In this document: piece by piece, positions 50,704 through 58,935 of the stretch
Position numbering within the stretch: the stretch's first letter is position 1
Layout of the letters: each line of letters begins with the position of its first letter
Source: Actinacidiphila yeochonensis CN732
Lineage (GTDB): Bacteria > Actinomycetota > Actinomycetes > Streptomycetales > Streptomycetaceae
DNA length: 64,000 nucleotides
NCBI RefSeq assembly: GCF_000745345.1
Contig: NZ_JQNR01000002.1
Coordinates: forward strand, 62,001 to 126,000
Reading direction: 5' to 3'
Notes under the pieces: model-generated
Database searches by the model: none
What the model saw: the letters and a program-made list of their open reading frames with translations, nothing else
What the model was told of the DNA's origin: nothing
Position numbers and translations under genes: made by a program

Positions 50704-51687
50704 TCAGGCCGACGGGGCGGCGTGGGCTTCCTGGGCGGCCTGCTGCTGCATCGCCCGCCCGCGGTTGGTGATGTAGGTGTTGATCGGGACGGGCTGGCCG
50801 TTCTCGCCGGGGACCTGGAGGTCTTCGAGGTAGCGGCGGCGGACCGTCTCGCGTACGGCCCCCAGCTCCTCGAACGAGATGTCCGGGCTCATGACCCGCA
50901 AGATCAGTTCCTCGACCGGCTCGGGCGGCGTCATGGGGGCGCCCGCCTCCAGCCAGGCGCGGATCTTCGCGCCGAAGTCCTCGCCGGAGCGGTGGACGAC
51001 TTCGGAGCCCAGAGCCGCGCCGAGTGCCTTGACGACCACGATGCTGTGGTCGGCCTCCAGGGCGGCGGTGATCTGGAACTCGTACTCGATGCCGTCGCGG
51101 GCTTCCGGCTTGCCGCCGAGGCGGCGGATGAAGTTCCGGCCCTGCTCGTCGATCTCGGGCACGTAGTGCGTCTTGGAGCGCAGGGTGACGATCACGTGGC
51201 CGGGATAGTTGAACAGGGCGTCCATCATGCGGCGTTCGCGCGGGCGGACCTCGCGCCAGCCCGCCTTGCTGTCCCCCGCGCTCTGGGAGGCGTCGTCGGC
51301 CTGGTCCCGCACTCCGCCGTTGCCGCTCCAGAACAGGCTGAACGAGTCGACCACCACGACGTCGTAGCCACGGGCCGCGCAGTCGGCGAGCGCCGCCACC
51401 AGCACCTCGGGCGAGCAGAACGTCAGCGGCGGGCAGACCTCGAAATCGACCTCGTCGGCGTACTGGGCCGCCTGCCCGTGGGCGGTCTCGATCATCCCGA
51501 TCCGGCCGCCGAGAGCGGCGGCGACCTTCAGGGCCACGGGCGTCTTGCCGGACCCGCTGGGACCGCTGAGCGCGATCCGGCCGAAGGTCTGCGCCTTGAC
51601 CGCAGGAACGAAAGGGAACTGCGAGTAGTGGATCAGCTGGCGCGGCGGAGCGCCGGACGGCTGCTGTTCATATGTGTCCGTCGTCAA
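50704..51687 (-). CDS. RecA/Sak4-like P-loop ATPase (AAA_24 type)
   Basis: 327 residues from a TTG following GGAGG. Near the N-terminus IALSGPSGSGKTPVALKVAA (Walker A intact) leads into GGRIGMIETAHGQAAQYADEV, and YDVVVVDSFSLFW is Walker B; these match phage Sak4-like single-strand annealing or recombination ATPases. The middle (REVRPRERRMMDALFNYPGHVIVTLRSK) fits the same family. It may recombine or repair plasmid DNA or help strand annealing during transfer. Its first codons overlap a GACACATA element. Confidence 0.8.
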   Translation of the reverse strand: MTTDTYEQQPSGAPPRQLIHYSQFPFVPAVKAQTFGRIALSGPSGSGKTPVALKVAAALGGRIGMIETAHGQAAQYADEVDFEVCPPLTFCSPEVLVAALADCAARGYDVVVVDSFSLFWSGNGGVRDQADDASQSAGDSKAGWREVRPRERRMMDALFNYPGHVIVTLRSKTHYVPEIDEQGRNFIRRLGGKPEARDGIEYEFQITAALEADHSIVVVKALGAALGSEVVHRSGEDFGAKIRAWLEAGAPMTPPEPVEELILRVMSPDISFEELGAVRETVRRRYLEDLQVPGENGQPVPINTYITNRGRAMQQQAAQEAHAAPSA

Positions 51688-51783
51688 GGTTCCTCCGGAG
51701 CCTCGAAGCAAGTCAGCGCGCGGTCCCGGTCCCGGAGCAGGGATGCCCATCACGAACTCCAGAGCCGGGACCACCAGCGCCTT

Positions 51784-51799
51784 TGACACATATAACATA
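51784..51799 (-). promoter_or_regulatory. Regulon element, right half only (copy 5)
   Basis: Minus strand: TATGTT (-10-like), then ATATGTGTCA. The matching left half and a TTGAC -35 are not found, so it is a partial copy. It lies 97 bp upstream of the RecA/Sak4-like TTG. Confidence 0.45.
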
Positions 51800-51869
51800 C
51801 CACATTGGGCGGTGTTTTTCCAGGTCAGAGCCTGTTTTCCGACTCCGAGAATCAGTCCGGTTCGGGGAA

Positions 51870-52463
51870 CTACAGCAGCTTGTACGGCCGGCCGTCGTCG
51901 TCGAACCCGTCCGGCTTCTCCTCGGGCTCGGCCTTTCTGCGCTGCCCTCGCTTCTTCTTCTGCTCTTCGAGGGTTTCGCTGTACCAGAAGGGTCGGAACA
52001 GCTCGTCGTGCCCGTCCGGCTCGGGGATGACGCCCTTGGACCGCATCTGCTCGAAGGATTCGGTGGTGGCGTAGCCCAGTTCCTTCGCGGCGTGCGGGAC
52101 GTAGTAGCGGTGCTTCGGCTTGCGACTGGTGCCGGTCGGGTCGATGGTCGGGCGAACAGGCAGCCAGCGGCCGCCGCCCTTCTCCTTGATCTCCTCCACC
52201 AGCGAACCGTCGGGGTTCATGTAGCCGACCGCCTTGAGGTAGGCCTCGACCACCCGGCGGGGGTAGCGGGGGCGGTCCTCGTGGGCTTCGGGGACCTCGA
52301 TCTCGAGGTCGGCCGCCACTTTCTGCAGCGCGGAGGGCAGCACCGGCTTCTTGTTCTTCGCGTGCTGCGGCGGAGCCTTGTGCCATCTCTGCGCGGTCTG
52401 CCGGCTGACGCCGGCCAGTCTGCTGATCTCGGTCAGGCTGAGCAGCTCGTCGCCACGGGCCAT
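51870..52463 (-). CDS. Helix-turn-helix regulator, candidate controller of the inverted-repeat regulon
   Basis: 197 residues. The N-terminal LSLTEISRLAGVSRQTAQRW is a canonical helix-turn-helix, with further basic helices to about 75 and a second small domain (LPSALQKVAADLEIEV, YPRRVVEAYLKAVGYMN). The C-terminus is charged. It is preceded by a diverged copy of the regulon operator (52474-52523), as expected of an autoregulated repressor. It lies near the middle of the genes carrying that operator. Its assignment as their regulator is inference. Confidence 0.6.
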   Translation of the reverse strand: MARGDELLSLTEISRLAGVSRQTAQRWHKAPPQHAKNKKPVLPSALQKVAADLEIEVPEAHEDRPRYPRRVVEAYLKAVGYMNPDGSLVEEIKEKGGGRWLPVRPTIDPTGTSRKPKHRYYVPHAAKELGYATTESFEQMRSKGVIPEPDGHDELFRPFWYSETLEEQKKKRGQRRKAEPEEKPDGFDDDGRPYKLL

Positions 52464-52473
52464 CGAATTCTCC

Positions 52474-52523
52474 TGTCACTTAAAATGTACCTCGATGAGC
52501 GTACCGGTAAGTTATACGTGTCG
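52474..52523 (-). promoter_or_regulatory. Inverted-repeat promoter, diverged (regulon copy 6)
   Basis: Minus strand: GACACGTATAACTTACC, then TACATT (-10) and TTTTAAGTGACA. The two arms are about 2 bp closer than in the other copies. Directly upstream of the helix-turn-helix gene at 52463. Confidence 0.55.
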
Positions 52524-52542
52524 CACAGTGTGTTGCGGGAAA

Positions 52543-52582
52543 CGCCCCGCGCGCCGGCTGGAACCAGCCGGCGCGCGGGGCG
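52543..52582 (-). terminator. Terminator after the GntR gene
   Basis: Perfect 18-bp stem CGCCCCGCGCGCCGGCTG / CAGCCGGCGCGCGGGGCG with a GAAC loop, between two same-strand minus genes. Confidence 0.85.
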
Positions 52583-52616
52583 GTGGATCAACGAAGGAAC
52601 GTCGGTGCGGGGGCAT

Positions 52617-53432
52617 TCACCTGCCGACCGGGGTGCGGTCCGGATCCTCCGCCTGCCGCCCGGGGGAGGCCGGCTCGCGGCGGGCCACGTAGGTGCCCGA
52701 GCGGGGGCCGGCGACGGTCAGGCCCCGCTCTCTCAGCAGGCGCAGCGCGTGCTGCGCGCAGTTGGCCGTGTAGTCGTACTGCTCGGCGACCTGGCGTGCG
52801 GAGGGCATCCTCGTCCCGGGCGGGAACGCGCCGTCGGTGATCATCTGCTCAAGCAGAGCGGTCAGCTGGAGGTAGCGGGGTACGCGGCGGTGCGTCAGGG
52901 GGCTGGCGGCCGGGGCCGGCTCGACGGGGACGAGGTCGTCGAGGCCGGGCAGCTCCAGCGCGTCGCAGGCGGTGTGGTCGGTGACGAACACCCCGCGGGT
53001 GCTGCGGTCCAGCAGCCCTTCGCCGACCAGGAGGGACTGGGCGCGCTCGATGGTCTGCAGGCCGACGTGGTACTGGGCGGCCAAGGCCCGCTGGGAGGGC
53101 AGTTGGGCTCCGGGGCGCAGGTGGCCGCCGTGGATCTGGGTGCGCAGCAGGTCGGCGAGCTGTACGTGGATCTTCGTGTCGAAGGACTCGACCAGCGGGG
53201 CCTGATCGCGGCCGTCGCCTCTCCACGCCCAGCCGTGATGGAGGACGACGGCGTAGTGCGCCGGGCCGCCGGCCTGCTGCCGGGCAAGGTAGTCGGCGTT
53301 GTACGCCGCCGCGGTGGCCAGGGCCGAGTCCCGGTGGGGGCGCTCGAGGACCTCCTCGAACTCGGTGAGCCACACCGCCCACGGCTGGTCGGGGTCGCCG
53401 GGACGTATGCGGTCGGGGCCGAAGAGGTTCAC
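52617..53432 (-). CDS. GntR-like regulator with two winged-helix domains
   Basis: 271 residues. Residues about 90-150 (QLADLLRTQIHGGHLRPGAQLPS then QTIERAQSLLVGEGLL) and about 185-255 (YLQLTALLEQMITDGAFPPGTRMPS then NCAQHALRLLRERGL) are each a complete GntR winged helix; usually the family has one. GntR proteins control plasmid transfer in Streptomyces (KorSA/KorA type). There is no clear effector domain, so both halves may bind DNA, for example a double operator. A strong terminator follows. Confidence 0.7.
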   Translation of the reverse strand: MNLFGPDRIRPGDPDQPWAVWLTEFEEVLERPHRDSALATAAAYNADYLARQQAGGPAHYAVVLHHGWAWRGDGRDQAPLVESFDTKIHVQLADLLRTQIHGGHLRPGAQLPSQRALAAQYHVGLQTIERAQSLLVGEGLLDRSTRGVFVTDHTACDALELPGLDDLVPVEPAPAASPLTHRRVPRYLQLTALLEQMITDGAFPPGTRMPSARQVAEQYDYTANCAQHALRLLRERGLTVAGPRSGTYVARREPASPGRQAEDPDRTPVGR

Positions 53433-53463
53433 GTCGGGGTCGCTTTCGGGGCGGAGCGGGCGG

Positions 53464-53844
53464 TCAGGCGAAGGTCAGGTCGCCGCAGCGGCAAAGGTCG
53501 TGCCCGCAGGGGAGGCGGTCGTCCTCGGTAAGGCGGTGGGCGTGCCGGGCGGCCGGGTGTCCGCATACGCACGGCGCGTTGGGGAGACCGGCGGCGGCGC
53601 TGCGCGTGTACCGCTCCGCGAGGGCGGCGTTGACGTCGCGCTCGGCCTCGGCTTCCGCGAGCTCGGCGCGCAGACCGGCCTCGTCCAGCGGGCCGGTCAT
53701 CTCGGTGGTGTCTATCCGGGCCAGCGCCGTGGCGATGGCCGGCTCCAGGCGGGCGTAGGTGAGCAGCAGGCGCAGTGACTGGGCGAGTTCGTCTGCACTG
53801 CGGGCCACCTGGGCGTGGCCGGCGGCTGTTAGGGCGTGGTCCAT
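53464..53844 (-). CDS. Small protein with Cys/His-rich C-terminus
   Basis: 126 residues. The N-terminal two thirds are helical with acidic coiled-coil character (LRAELAEAEAERDVNAALAERY). The end has PCVCGHPAARHAH and LPCGHDLCRCGD, a zinc-binding cluster. The ATG at 53844 is preferred over an upstream GTG. Separate from the vWA gene upstream by 100 bp. Confidence 0.5.
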   Translation of the reverse strand: MDHALTAAGHAQVARSADELAQSLRLLLTYARLEPAIATALARIDTTEMTGPLDEAGLRAELAEAEAERDVNAALAERYTRSAAAGLPNAPCVCGHPAARHAHRLTEDDRLPCGHDLCRCGDLTFA

Positions 53845-53944
53845 CTCATCTCCGCACGTGGGCTGTTGGGCGCCTCGGCCGGCTCCGGCCGGGTCCCGCC
53901 GCACAGGGCGGGACCGGTCCGGGAGCGGAGGGGGCCGAGCGGGG

Positions 53945-54721
53945 TCAGCGCAGGATGCCGGCGGCGCGGGCCGCGGTGAGGTAGGGGCCGAACTGTGCGG
54001 TGATGCCGTCGTACAGGGCGGCGTCGCCCACGCCGTCGGGGTCGGGCACGTGGAAGAAGCCGGTGTTGTCGATGCCCGGCAGCTGGTCGACGGTGCGCAG
54101 GAAGGCGATGTCGTCGCCGAAGCCGACGAAGCTCCAGAACATGGGCAGTTCCTTCGCGGCGGTGAGCATGTCTTCGGTGTCCTGGCGGTCGTCCCGGTCC
54201 GGGCTGCCGTCGGTCTGGAAGAGGACGAACGCCGGGTCGCTCGCGCCGGACTTCTGGTAGTGGTCGATGACGGCCTTGATGGCGTTCGTGTAGCGGGTGC
54301 GGCCCATGCGGCCGAGCCGCGCGTGCACCTCGTTGATCCGGCCGGTGTGGTTGCCCAGTTCCAGGACGGTCGTGCCGTCGAGGTCGGTGGAGAAGAACAT
54401 CACCGGGACCTGGCCGTCGTCGTCCAGGGCGCGGGACAGGCCCAGCGCCCGCTCGCCCAGGTACTGCATGGTGCCGTCGTTGTAGAAGCGGCGCATGGAG
54501 CCGGAGCGGTCCAGTACCAGATACACCGCCGCACGCTGCCCCTCCAGACCGTTCTTGGAGAGGCTGAACGCCGCCTTCTTCGTCAGGTCCAGCACACCCG
54601 TGCGGGGCCGCGCCGGGACGGGGTCGGCGGCCGGGACCGGAACGGGCGCCGCGGCCGTGACCGGGGCAGCCGCCGGGGCGGGGGTGGGCTGGGAGAGGGA
54701 GGAGAGGAGCTTCTTGAGCAT
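53945..54721 (-). CDS. TerF-like von Willebrand factor A protein
   Basis: 258 residues. Pro/Ala-rich tail at the N-terminus (1-40), then a vWA domain with the MIDAS motif DRSGSM (about 70), Thr in RMGRTRYTNA and Asp in FQTDGSPDRDD. LVLDRSGSMRRFYNDGTMQYLGERALGL matches the TerF-like vWA class associated with Ter/TelA stress systems. Here it stands alone, without TerD. It binds Mg2+ and probably a protein partner. The regulatory motif shared with the transfer genes lies 77 bp upstream. Confidence 0.8.
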   Translation of the reverse strand: MLKKLLSSLSQPTPAPAAAPVTAAAPVPVPAADPVPARPRTGVLDLTKKAAFSLSKNGLEGQRAAVYLVLDRSGSMRRFYNDGTMQYLGERALGLSRALDDDGQVPVMFFSTDLDGTTVLELGNHTGRINEVHARLGRMGRTRYTNAIKAVIDHYQKSGASDPAFVLFQTDGSPDRDDRQDTEDMLTAAKELPMFWSFVGFGDDIAFLRTVDQLPGIDNTGFFHVPDPDGVGDAALYDGITAQFGPYLTAARAAGILR

Positions 54722-54797
54722 GTGCGTCCGATCGACAGGAGGGAGATCGCCTCCGGCGGGGCGCCGGAAGGACGGTGGGGAGAGGTTGCGGCCGCGG

Positions 54798-54813
54798 GCC
54801 TGTGGACAGAGGT
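54798..54813 (-). promoter_or_regulatory. ACCTCTGTCCACAGGC motif upstream of the vWA gene
   Basis: Minus-strand copy of the seven-site motif, 76 bp from the vWA start. It abuts the end of the DUF6884-type gene. Confidence 0.6.
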
Positions 54814-55490
54814 CAGCCGCCGGCGGGCGGGTCCATCTGCCGGCCGGGGCGGTAGAGGGAGGCGAAGAAGGCCAGGTGGTCGCCGATGCCGCGGGCCCCG
54901 GCGAGGGGGTGGTGCAGGTCCGGCCACGCGCAGCGGGCGAGGGCGGCGTACGCCTTGCCAGCCAGTACGGTCACCTCGGCGCCGCTGACCGCGAGGTCGT
55001 GCGCCTGACGGCGCAGCACGTCACCGGCGACCGTGCCGTGCTGTCCCGCGCGCAGGTCGTAGTGCAGGATGCGGTCCTCGGCCCGGAGCAGGCCGAACTT
55101 CGCGGAGAGCACGAGGACGTGCGTGTCCGTGCCCGCGGCGAGGGCGTCCGCGGCGCGACGGGCGGCGCGGTGATAGCTCCCGACGTACATCTCCTGCGCC
55201 TGGGCGACCGGCAGGCCAGCCTTGGCGGAGGAACAAGGAACCAAGATCAACCGGGGGTTGGGCTCGTGTGCCGCACGCTCCCGGCCCCGGTCGGTGATCA
55301 GGCACCGGGGGGAGCGGGTGTGCGCGCCTTCCGGCTGCCGTGGCACCGGCTCGGCCAGGCCGCGTTCGACGAGGCCGACGAGGTCGTGGACGAGAACGGA
55401 AGGCGGCAGGTGGCCGCGCGGGTGGCGGACCGCTGCGTGCAGGCCCGCCCGCTGCCCGGTCGTCAGGTCGGCGGCCCGGGAGCCCGTCAC
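54813..55490 (-). CDS. DUF6884 family protein (YaaA-like)
   Basis: 225 residues from GTG, overlapping the upstream stop (GTGA). After a winged-helix-like N-terminus (1-70), the DUF6884 domain begins with LILVPCSSAKAGLPVAQ, then MYVGSYHRAARRAADAL, VLVLSAKFGLLRAEDRI and VTVLAGKAYAALARC. These are the core lines of this family, which resembles the peroxide-response protein YaaA and DarT-like folds. Widely found in actinobacterial plasmids and phages; role unknown, possibly DNA binding or defence. Part of the operon starting at 56377. Confidence 0.7.
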   Translation of the reverse strand: MTGSRAADLTTGQRAGLHAAVRHPRGHLPPSVLVHDLVGLVERGLAEPVPRQPEGAHTRSPRCLITDRGRERAAHEPNPRLILVPCSSAKAGLPVAQAQEMYVGSYHRAARRAADALAAGTDTHVLVLSAKFGLLRAEDRILHYDLRAGQHGTVAGDVLRRQAHDLAVSGAEVTVLAGKAYAALARCAWPDLHHPLAGARGIGDHLAFFASLYRPGRQMDPPAGG

Positions 55491-56377
55491 CGGTTCCGTC
55501 CCTCGTCGACGAGGGCGAGCGGCATGGGCAGGCCGTAGTGGTGGGCGAGGAGTTCGGCCGCGGCCTGGTAGCCGCCGCTGGTGCGTCCGGCCTCGGTGCC
55601 GTCGGCGTCGGTGACGATCCAGAACGACTCGGGCGACGGGCCGCTGGTGGCGAGCGTGAGGATGCCGCCGACCCGGTCCGCCGGGTGGCCGTCGAAGCGA
55701 ACGGCGCGCCGGAACGCATCGAGCACACCGACGCGGCGCATCCGGGCGGTGGTCTGGGCCGTATGCGGCATCACGGCCCGGGCGGACACCCGGTCGCGGC
55801 TGCGCCGCACGTCGGTGAACGCGGCGGACTCGATCAGCGCTGCCGCGATCCGGTCCAGGGCCTGGTCCCACTGCGCACGGACGACGGTGCCGGCGCGCGG
55901 CAGCGACAGGCTGTCTCCCCGGCCCCAGACGACACGCACCCGTTCCCCGTCGGGGGACACGCTGTATCCGGTGCCGCCGGCGGCGTCGTCATGGGCGGGC
56001 AGGTCGCTTCCGGCGAGGGTCGCACGGGCCAGCCGCAGGTCCCACCGCTCCGCACCGGGTACGGGTGCGGGGTGTCCGGTTGCGGGCACGGCGGAGTCCG
56101 GCACGGGCTGCTCCTTTGCCGAGACGGCGGATCGGTGGCCGGGCGGGCACTGCGGTGAGCGGCCCGAGCGGCAGCAGTCGATCGTCAGCTCGATCTGCTG
56201 GAGGTTCTTGCGGTCCCAGTCGGCGCCGCGCTCGGTGTGGCTGGTGCGGCTGTCCATGATGTGCGAGCCGCCCGGCCACTCCGAGGGGTTCCACGGGCTG
56301 TAGTGGTTGTCGCGCCAGGCGTAGGCGATCTCCCGGTGAACGGGACACAGATCGCGGGGAATCGGGGTGCTCAGCAC
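55487..56377 (-). CDS. Hypothetical protein, first gene after the inverted-repeat promoter
   Basis: 296 residues. Two parts: an N-terminal region with CPVHREIAYAWRDNHYSPW and IDCCRSGRSPQCPPG (several Cys and His, perhaps metal binding), and a C-terminal domain with VWGRGDSLSLPRAG, RAQWDQALDRIAAAL and SFWIVTDADGTEAGRTSGGY. No named family. It starts 32 bp below the promoter at 56409-56460 and overlaps the DUF6884 gene. Confidence 0.55.
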   Translation of the reverse strand: MLSTPIPRDLCPVHREIAYAWRDNHYSPWNPSEWPGGSHIMDSRTSHTERGADWDRKNLQQIELTIDCCRSGRSPQCPPGHRSAVSAKEQPVPDSAVPATGHPAPVPGAERWDLRLARATLAGSDLPAHDDAAGGTGYSVSPDGERVRVVWGRGDSLSLPRAGTVVRAQWDQALDRIAAALIESAAFTDVRRSRDRVSARAVMPHTAQTTARMRRVGVLDAFRRAVRFDGHPADRVGGILTLATSGPSPESFWIVTDADGTEAGRTSGGYQAAAELLAHHYGLPMPLALVDEGRNR

Positions 56378-56408
56378 GTGGTCTCGCGGCTCCTCACCAC
56401 TCCAGAAA

Positions 56409-56460
56409 TGACACGTAAAATATAGCCAATGCTCGAAGTGGAGTCAAGTTTTATGTGTCA
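56409..56460 (-). promoter_or_regulatory. Inverted-repeat promoter (regulon copy 2)
   Basis: Minus strand: TGACACATAAAAC, TTGACT, 17 bp, TATATT, TTTACGTGTCA. It overlaps the TAA stop of the upstream gene, so the promoter is embedded in that gene's 3' end. Confidence 0.8.
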
Positions 56461-56924
56461 CTTGGGAGGTCGTCGAGACCGACTGGCCGCGCCGACAGCA
56501 CCTCGGTGCACTCCCACAGCCGTACGGACTGCGGACAGGGAAGCCACGCCAGATGCGCGCGGACCGCGTCACCAGTCGGCAGCTCCTGCGGCCCCGGCTC
56601 GACGGCGAAGAAGCGGCGCGCCCGGGCCACAGCAGTCTGCGGTGGCGCGGCATCCACCGACGTGAGACGGCCCGGCCCGGGCAACTGCCCCTCCGTGATC
56701 GGCCGGCGCAGTACGGCGGTCGTGATCTCGGTGATCTCGATACGGGACACCCAGGGCCGTTCACTCGCCAGCCGGTAGTGTTCGCGCACGCCGTCCGCCG
56801 AGTCGAGACGGTGTGTCGTGTACTCGTGCAGTTCCAGGTCCCCGTGGCGGCGGTAGGAGCTGACCGACCACCTGGGCCGTCCCTGCTCCACCGCCACCAC
56901 CGACCGCTCCAAGGTCACCGTCAT
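56451..56924 (-). CDS. Hypothetical protein whose stop lies in an operator
   Basis: 157 residues. The N-terminal half is beta-rich (WSVSSYRRHGDLELHEYTTH), followed by ITEITTAVLRRPITEGQL and a C-terminal LWECTEVLSARPVGLDDL. No known family. Its TAA stop is inside the operator of copy 2 (GACACATAAAAC), so expression of this gene and control of the next are physically linked. Start ATG at 56924, 12 bp after the upstream gene's stop. Confidence 0.55.
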   Translation of the reverse strand: MTVTLERSVVAVEQGRPRWSVSSYRRHGDLELHEYTTHRLDSADGVREHYRLASERPWVSRIEITEITTAVLRRPITEGQLPGPGRLTSVDAAPPQTAVARARRFFAVEPGPQELPTGDAVRAHLAWLPCPQSVRLWECTEVLSARPVGLDDLPSDT

Positions 56925-56935
56925 CGCGCGCCCCG

Positions 56936-57427
56936 TCAGGCCTTCGCAGCGGGTTCGGGCAGGTGCGTCGAGCCCCAGGAGCGGCACGGAGCGCACGGGT
57001 GGTCCGTCCGCAGGGCCGGGCCGGAGCGACGGGCGGCGCCGAAGGTGCAGTCCGCGATCGCGCGCGCCAGCGCCGGGTAGAGAGCGGCCATCGTTTCGTC
57101 CAAGGTCTCGCCCAGCGGGATGCGCCGACCCGCCAACTCGTCCGAGGCGGACAGCTGGAGGGCGCCGTCGCGCTCGCTCAGGTGCAGGACGTGCGGGGCC
57201 AGGACAAAGCCCTCCCACATGGCCGGCACCCCGTCGAGCTTGAGTGCACCGGTGAGGGCGCCGTTGCGGAACTGCCGCGCGGTGGCGAAGTAGTGGCTGG
57301 GGGCGAAGTGGCGGCGCCCCTCGGGGCTTTCGGCGTTCCCGCCGAGCCGGTCCATCTCGGCGGCCCAGGCCCACAGGGTCAGCGGCGGCTCGTGGTGCGG
57401 GTCGGGGCGATTGCCGTACGCGGACAA
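56936..57427 (-). CDS. Hypothetical protein
   Basis: 163 residues. It begins MSAYGNRPDPHHEPPLTLW and has RRHFAPSHYFATARQFRNG, LVLAPHVLHLSERDGALQL in outline and a C-terminal Cys pair (HPCAPCRSW). Helical and mixed; no known motif. Same strand as its neighbours, 12 bp before the next gene. Family unknown. Confidence 0.5.
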   Translation of the reverse strand: MSAYGNRPDPHHEPPLTLWAWAAEMDRLGGNAESPEGRRHFAPSHYFATARQFRNGALTGALKLDGVPAMWEGFVLAPHVLHLSERDGALQLSASDELAGRRIPLGETLDETMAALYPALARAIADCTFGAARRSGPALRTDHPCAPCRSWGSTHLPEPAAKA

Positions 57428-57466
57428 GCCGGTACCTCCAGGATCAGGGGCGTCAGGGACGGGTGC

Positions 57467-57955
57467 TCAGCGCGAGCCGCGAACGAGGACCGGCGCATCG
57501 GCGTACCCGGCGTTCGCCTCGGCGCACATCACGTCGAGGCAGGTCCGGCTGACCTTCAGGTGGTACGCCCCGATACGCCGGTCGGGAAGGAAGTCGGTGC
57601 ACTCGCCGTCGCAGCGCTCGCACAAGCCGTAGGTGGTCAGCTCGAAGCAGCCCTCGCACCGCTTGTGCCGGTCAGTGCCGAGGAAGTGCCCGGGGTACGG
57701 GCGCCGTGTCAGCCGCCCGCAGTCCGCGCAGGTGTACCAGCCCAGCTCGTTGAGGCCCGCCTCGGTGACCGCGTACCGCGCGCTGGCGGTCGTACGGGTT
57801 ACGAACTCCCGGCGCACCAGCGAGTCCAGGACGCGCAGGGTGTTGGAGAGGCTGCCGATCCGCCATCCACTCTCGGGCGTCCACGAACCGGCGTTGAGGC
57901 GGGCAAGGGAATCCAGGGCTCGCCGCTGACTGCGGCCGAGCGGACGGTTGGTCAA
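57467..57955 (-). CDS. Winged-helix plus zinc-finger protein
   Basis: 162 residues. The N-terminal 70 residues (RRALDSLARLNAGSWTPESGWRI, then NTLRVLDSLVRREFVTRTTA, YAVTEAGLNELG) form a PadR/MarR-like winged helix. The C-terminal part has CADCGRLTRR, CEGCFELTTYGLCERCDGEC and VMCAEAN, at least six Cys for zinc. It likely binds nucleic acid. It stands alone, 40 bp from the next gene. Confidence 0.65.
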   Translation of the reverse strand: MTNRPLGRSQRRALDSLARLNAGSWTPESGWRIGSLSNTLRVLDSLVRREFVTRTTASARYAVTEAGLNELGWYTCADCGRLTRRPYPGHFLGTDRHKRCEGCFELTTYGLCERCDGECTDFLPDRRIGAYHLKVSRTCLDVMCAEANAGYADAPVLVRGSR

Positions 57956-58021
57956 GGCATCTCCGGGTCGGGAGTCGGCGGCTGAGCGCGAAGGCGCCCA
58001 GCCGCCGGGCGGGCGCAGGGG

Positions 58022-58282
58022 TCAGGCGGCGCAGGCCGGACAGTGGTTCTGGTCGTCGAGAACCTCGGTGTCGTCGCCGCAGGTGAGGCAGAGATCCGAA
58101 CCGGCCACATAGGTGTCGGCCCGGCGCAGAACCTCGTCCCAGTCGATTCCGCCTGCCGCCATCCAGATCTGGAGATCGGCGACCAGGTCGGCGGCCGCGG
58201 TCTCCAGGTCGTCCTGCGAGCCGTAGCCGTTGTCGACGTACTGATCCACGGCCAACCGGCCGCGAAGAGCTGCTGAGTTCAT
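58022..58282 (-). CDS. Small protein with zinc-ribbon C-terminus
   Basis: 86 residues from the ATG at 58282. Helical N-terminus (DLETAAADLVADLQIWMAAGG), then CLTCGDDTEVLDDQNHCPAC, a classical two-CxxC zinc ribbon. Its promoter is regulon copy 3; the leader is about 150 nt. Unknown function. Confidence 0.6.
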   Translation of the reverse strand: MNSAALRGRLAVDQYVDNGYGSQDDLETAAADLVADLQIWMAAGGIDWDEVLRRADTYVAGSDLCLTCGDDTEVLDDQNHCPACAA

Positions 58283-58435
58283 GGCGGACTCCGTCCGTCC
58301 GGCCGCGGCGGAACCGCGGGTGCCGATGGAGTACGGCTCAGCGGGACCAGGACTGGGCCCGGCCCGCACACCGTCTGCTCGACACCCGCTCTCCCCTCTG
58401 CTCAAGCAACCCGGGCCGGTCTCCCCGACCCTCAT

Positions 58436-58487
58436 TGACACATTAAATGTACCTTGATGGGTCTCTGCTGTCAAGTTTTATGTGTCA
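58436..58487 (-). promoter_or_regulatory. Inverted-repeat promoter (regulon copy 3)
   Basis: Minus strand: TGACACATAAAAC, TTGACA, 17 bp, TACATT, TTTAATGTGTCA. It faces away from copy 4, with 27 bp between them, so one protein complex could control both directions. Confidence 0.85.
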
Positions 58488-58514
58488 CGGAGGCAAGGTG
58501 CAACTTCCATGAGT

Positions 58515-58567
58515 TGACACATAAAACTTGACTGCGTTCACGGTGTGGAGGTATGCTTTATGTGTCA
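58515..58567 (+). promoter_or_regulatory. Inverted-repeat promoter (regulon copy 4)
   Basis: Plus strand: TGACACATAAAAC, TTGACT, 18 bp, TATGCT, TTTATGTGTCA. The TATGTGTCA arm follows the -10 directly. It drives the gene at 58594; GAGGGAGAAACCC precedes that ATG. Confidence 0.85.
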
Positions 58568-58593
58568 TCAGGTTGAGGGTGAGGGAGAAACCC

Positions 58594-58923
58594 ATGAGCA
58601 ACAAGCGCGGTCAGAAGGTCTCTGCGGTCATCGTCGGCGTTCACCGGGACGGCAGCGACTGCCCCGTCACCGGCGAAGACGCCCACCAGCACACGCCCTC
58701 CGGCCGCCCGCTCAGCCGCGACTGCGCAGCACACGGAGGCCGTATCCGCTTCGAGGTCCGCTGCGACTGCGGCCACAACATCCCGGCCGCCTTCAAGCTC
58801 CTCGCCATCGAGCACAAGGCCCTCCACCTGGCCCTGCACCGGGGAGCGCTCACCGTCACCCGCGTCGTCGACGACGGTGAGGGACCCACCGTGATCAGCA
58901 AGACCCTCACGCTCGCCTCCTGA
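58594..58923 (+). CDS. Small hypothetical protein under regulon copy 4
   Basis: 109 residues. MSNKRGQKVSAVIVGVHRDG opens a small domain with CPVTGEDAHQHTPSG and DCAAHGGRIRFEVRCDCGHN, five Cys in all. The C-terminal third is basic and helical (FKLLAIEHKALHLALHRG). The ribosome site and the strong promoter make this a confidently expressed gene. Unknown function; a zinc-binding adaptor is possible. Confidence 0.6.
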   Translation: MSNKRGQKVSAVIVGVHRDGSDCPVTGEDAHQHTPSGRPLSRDCAAHGGRIRFEVRCDCGHNIPAAFKLLAIEHKALHLALHRGALTVTRVVDDGEGPTVISKTLTLAS

Positions 58924-58935
58924 ACAGCGTGGCCC

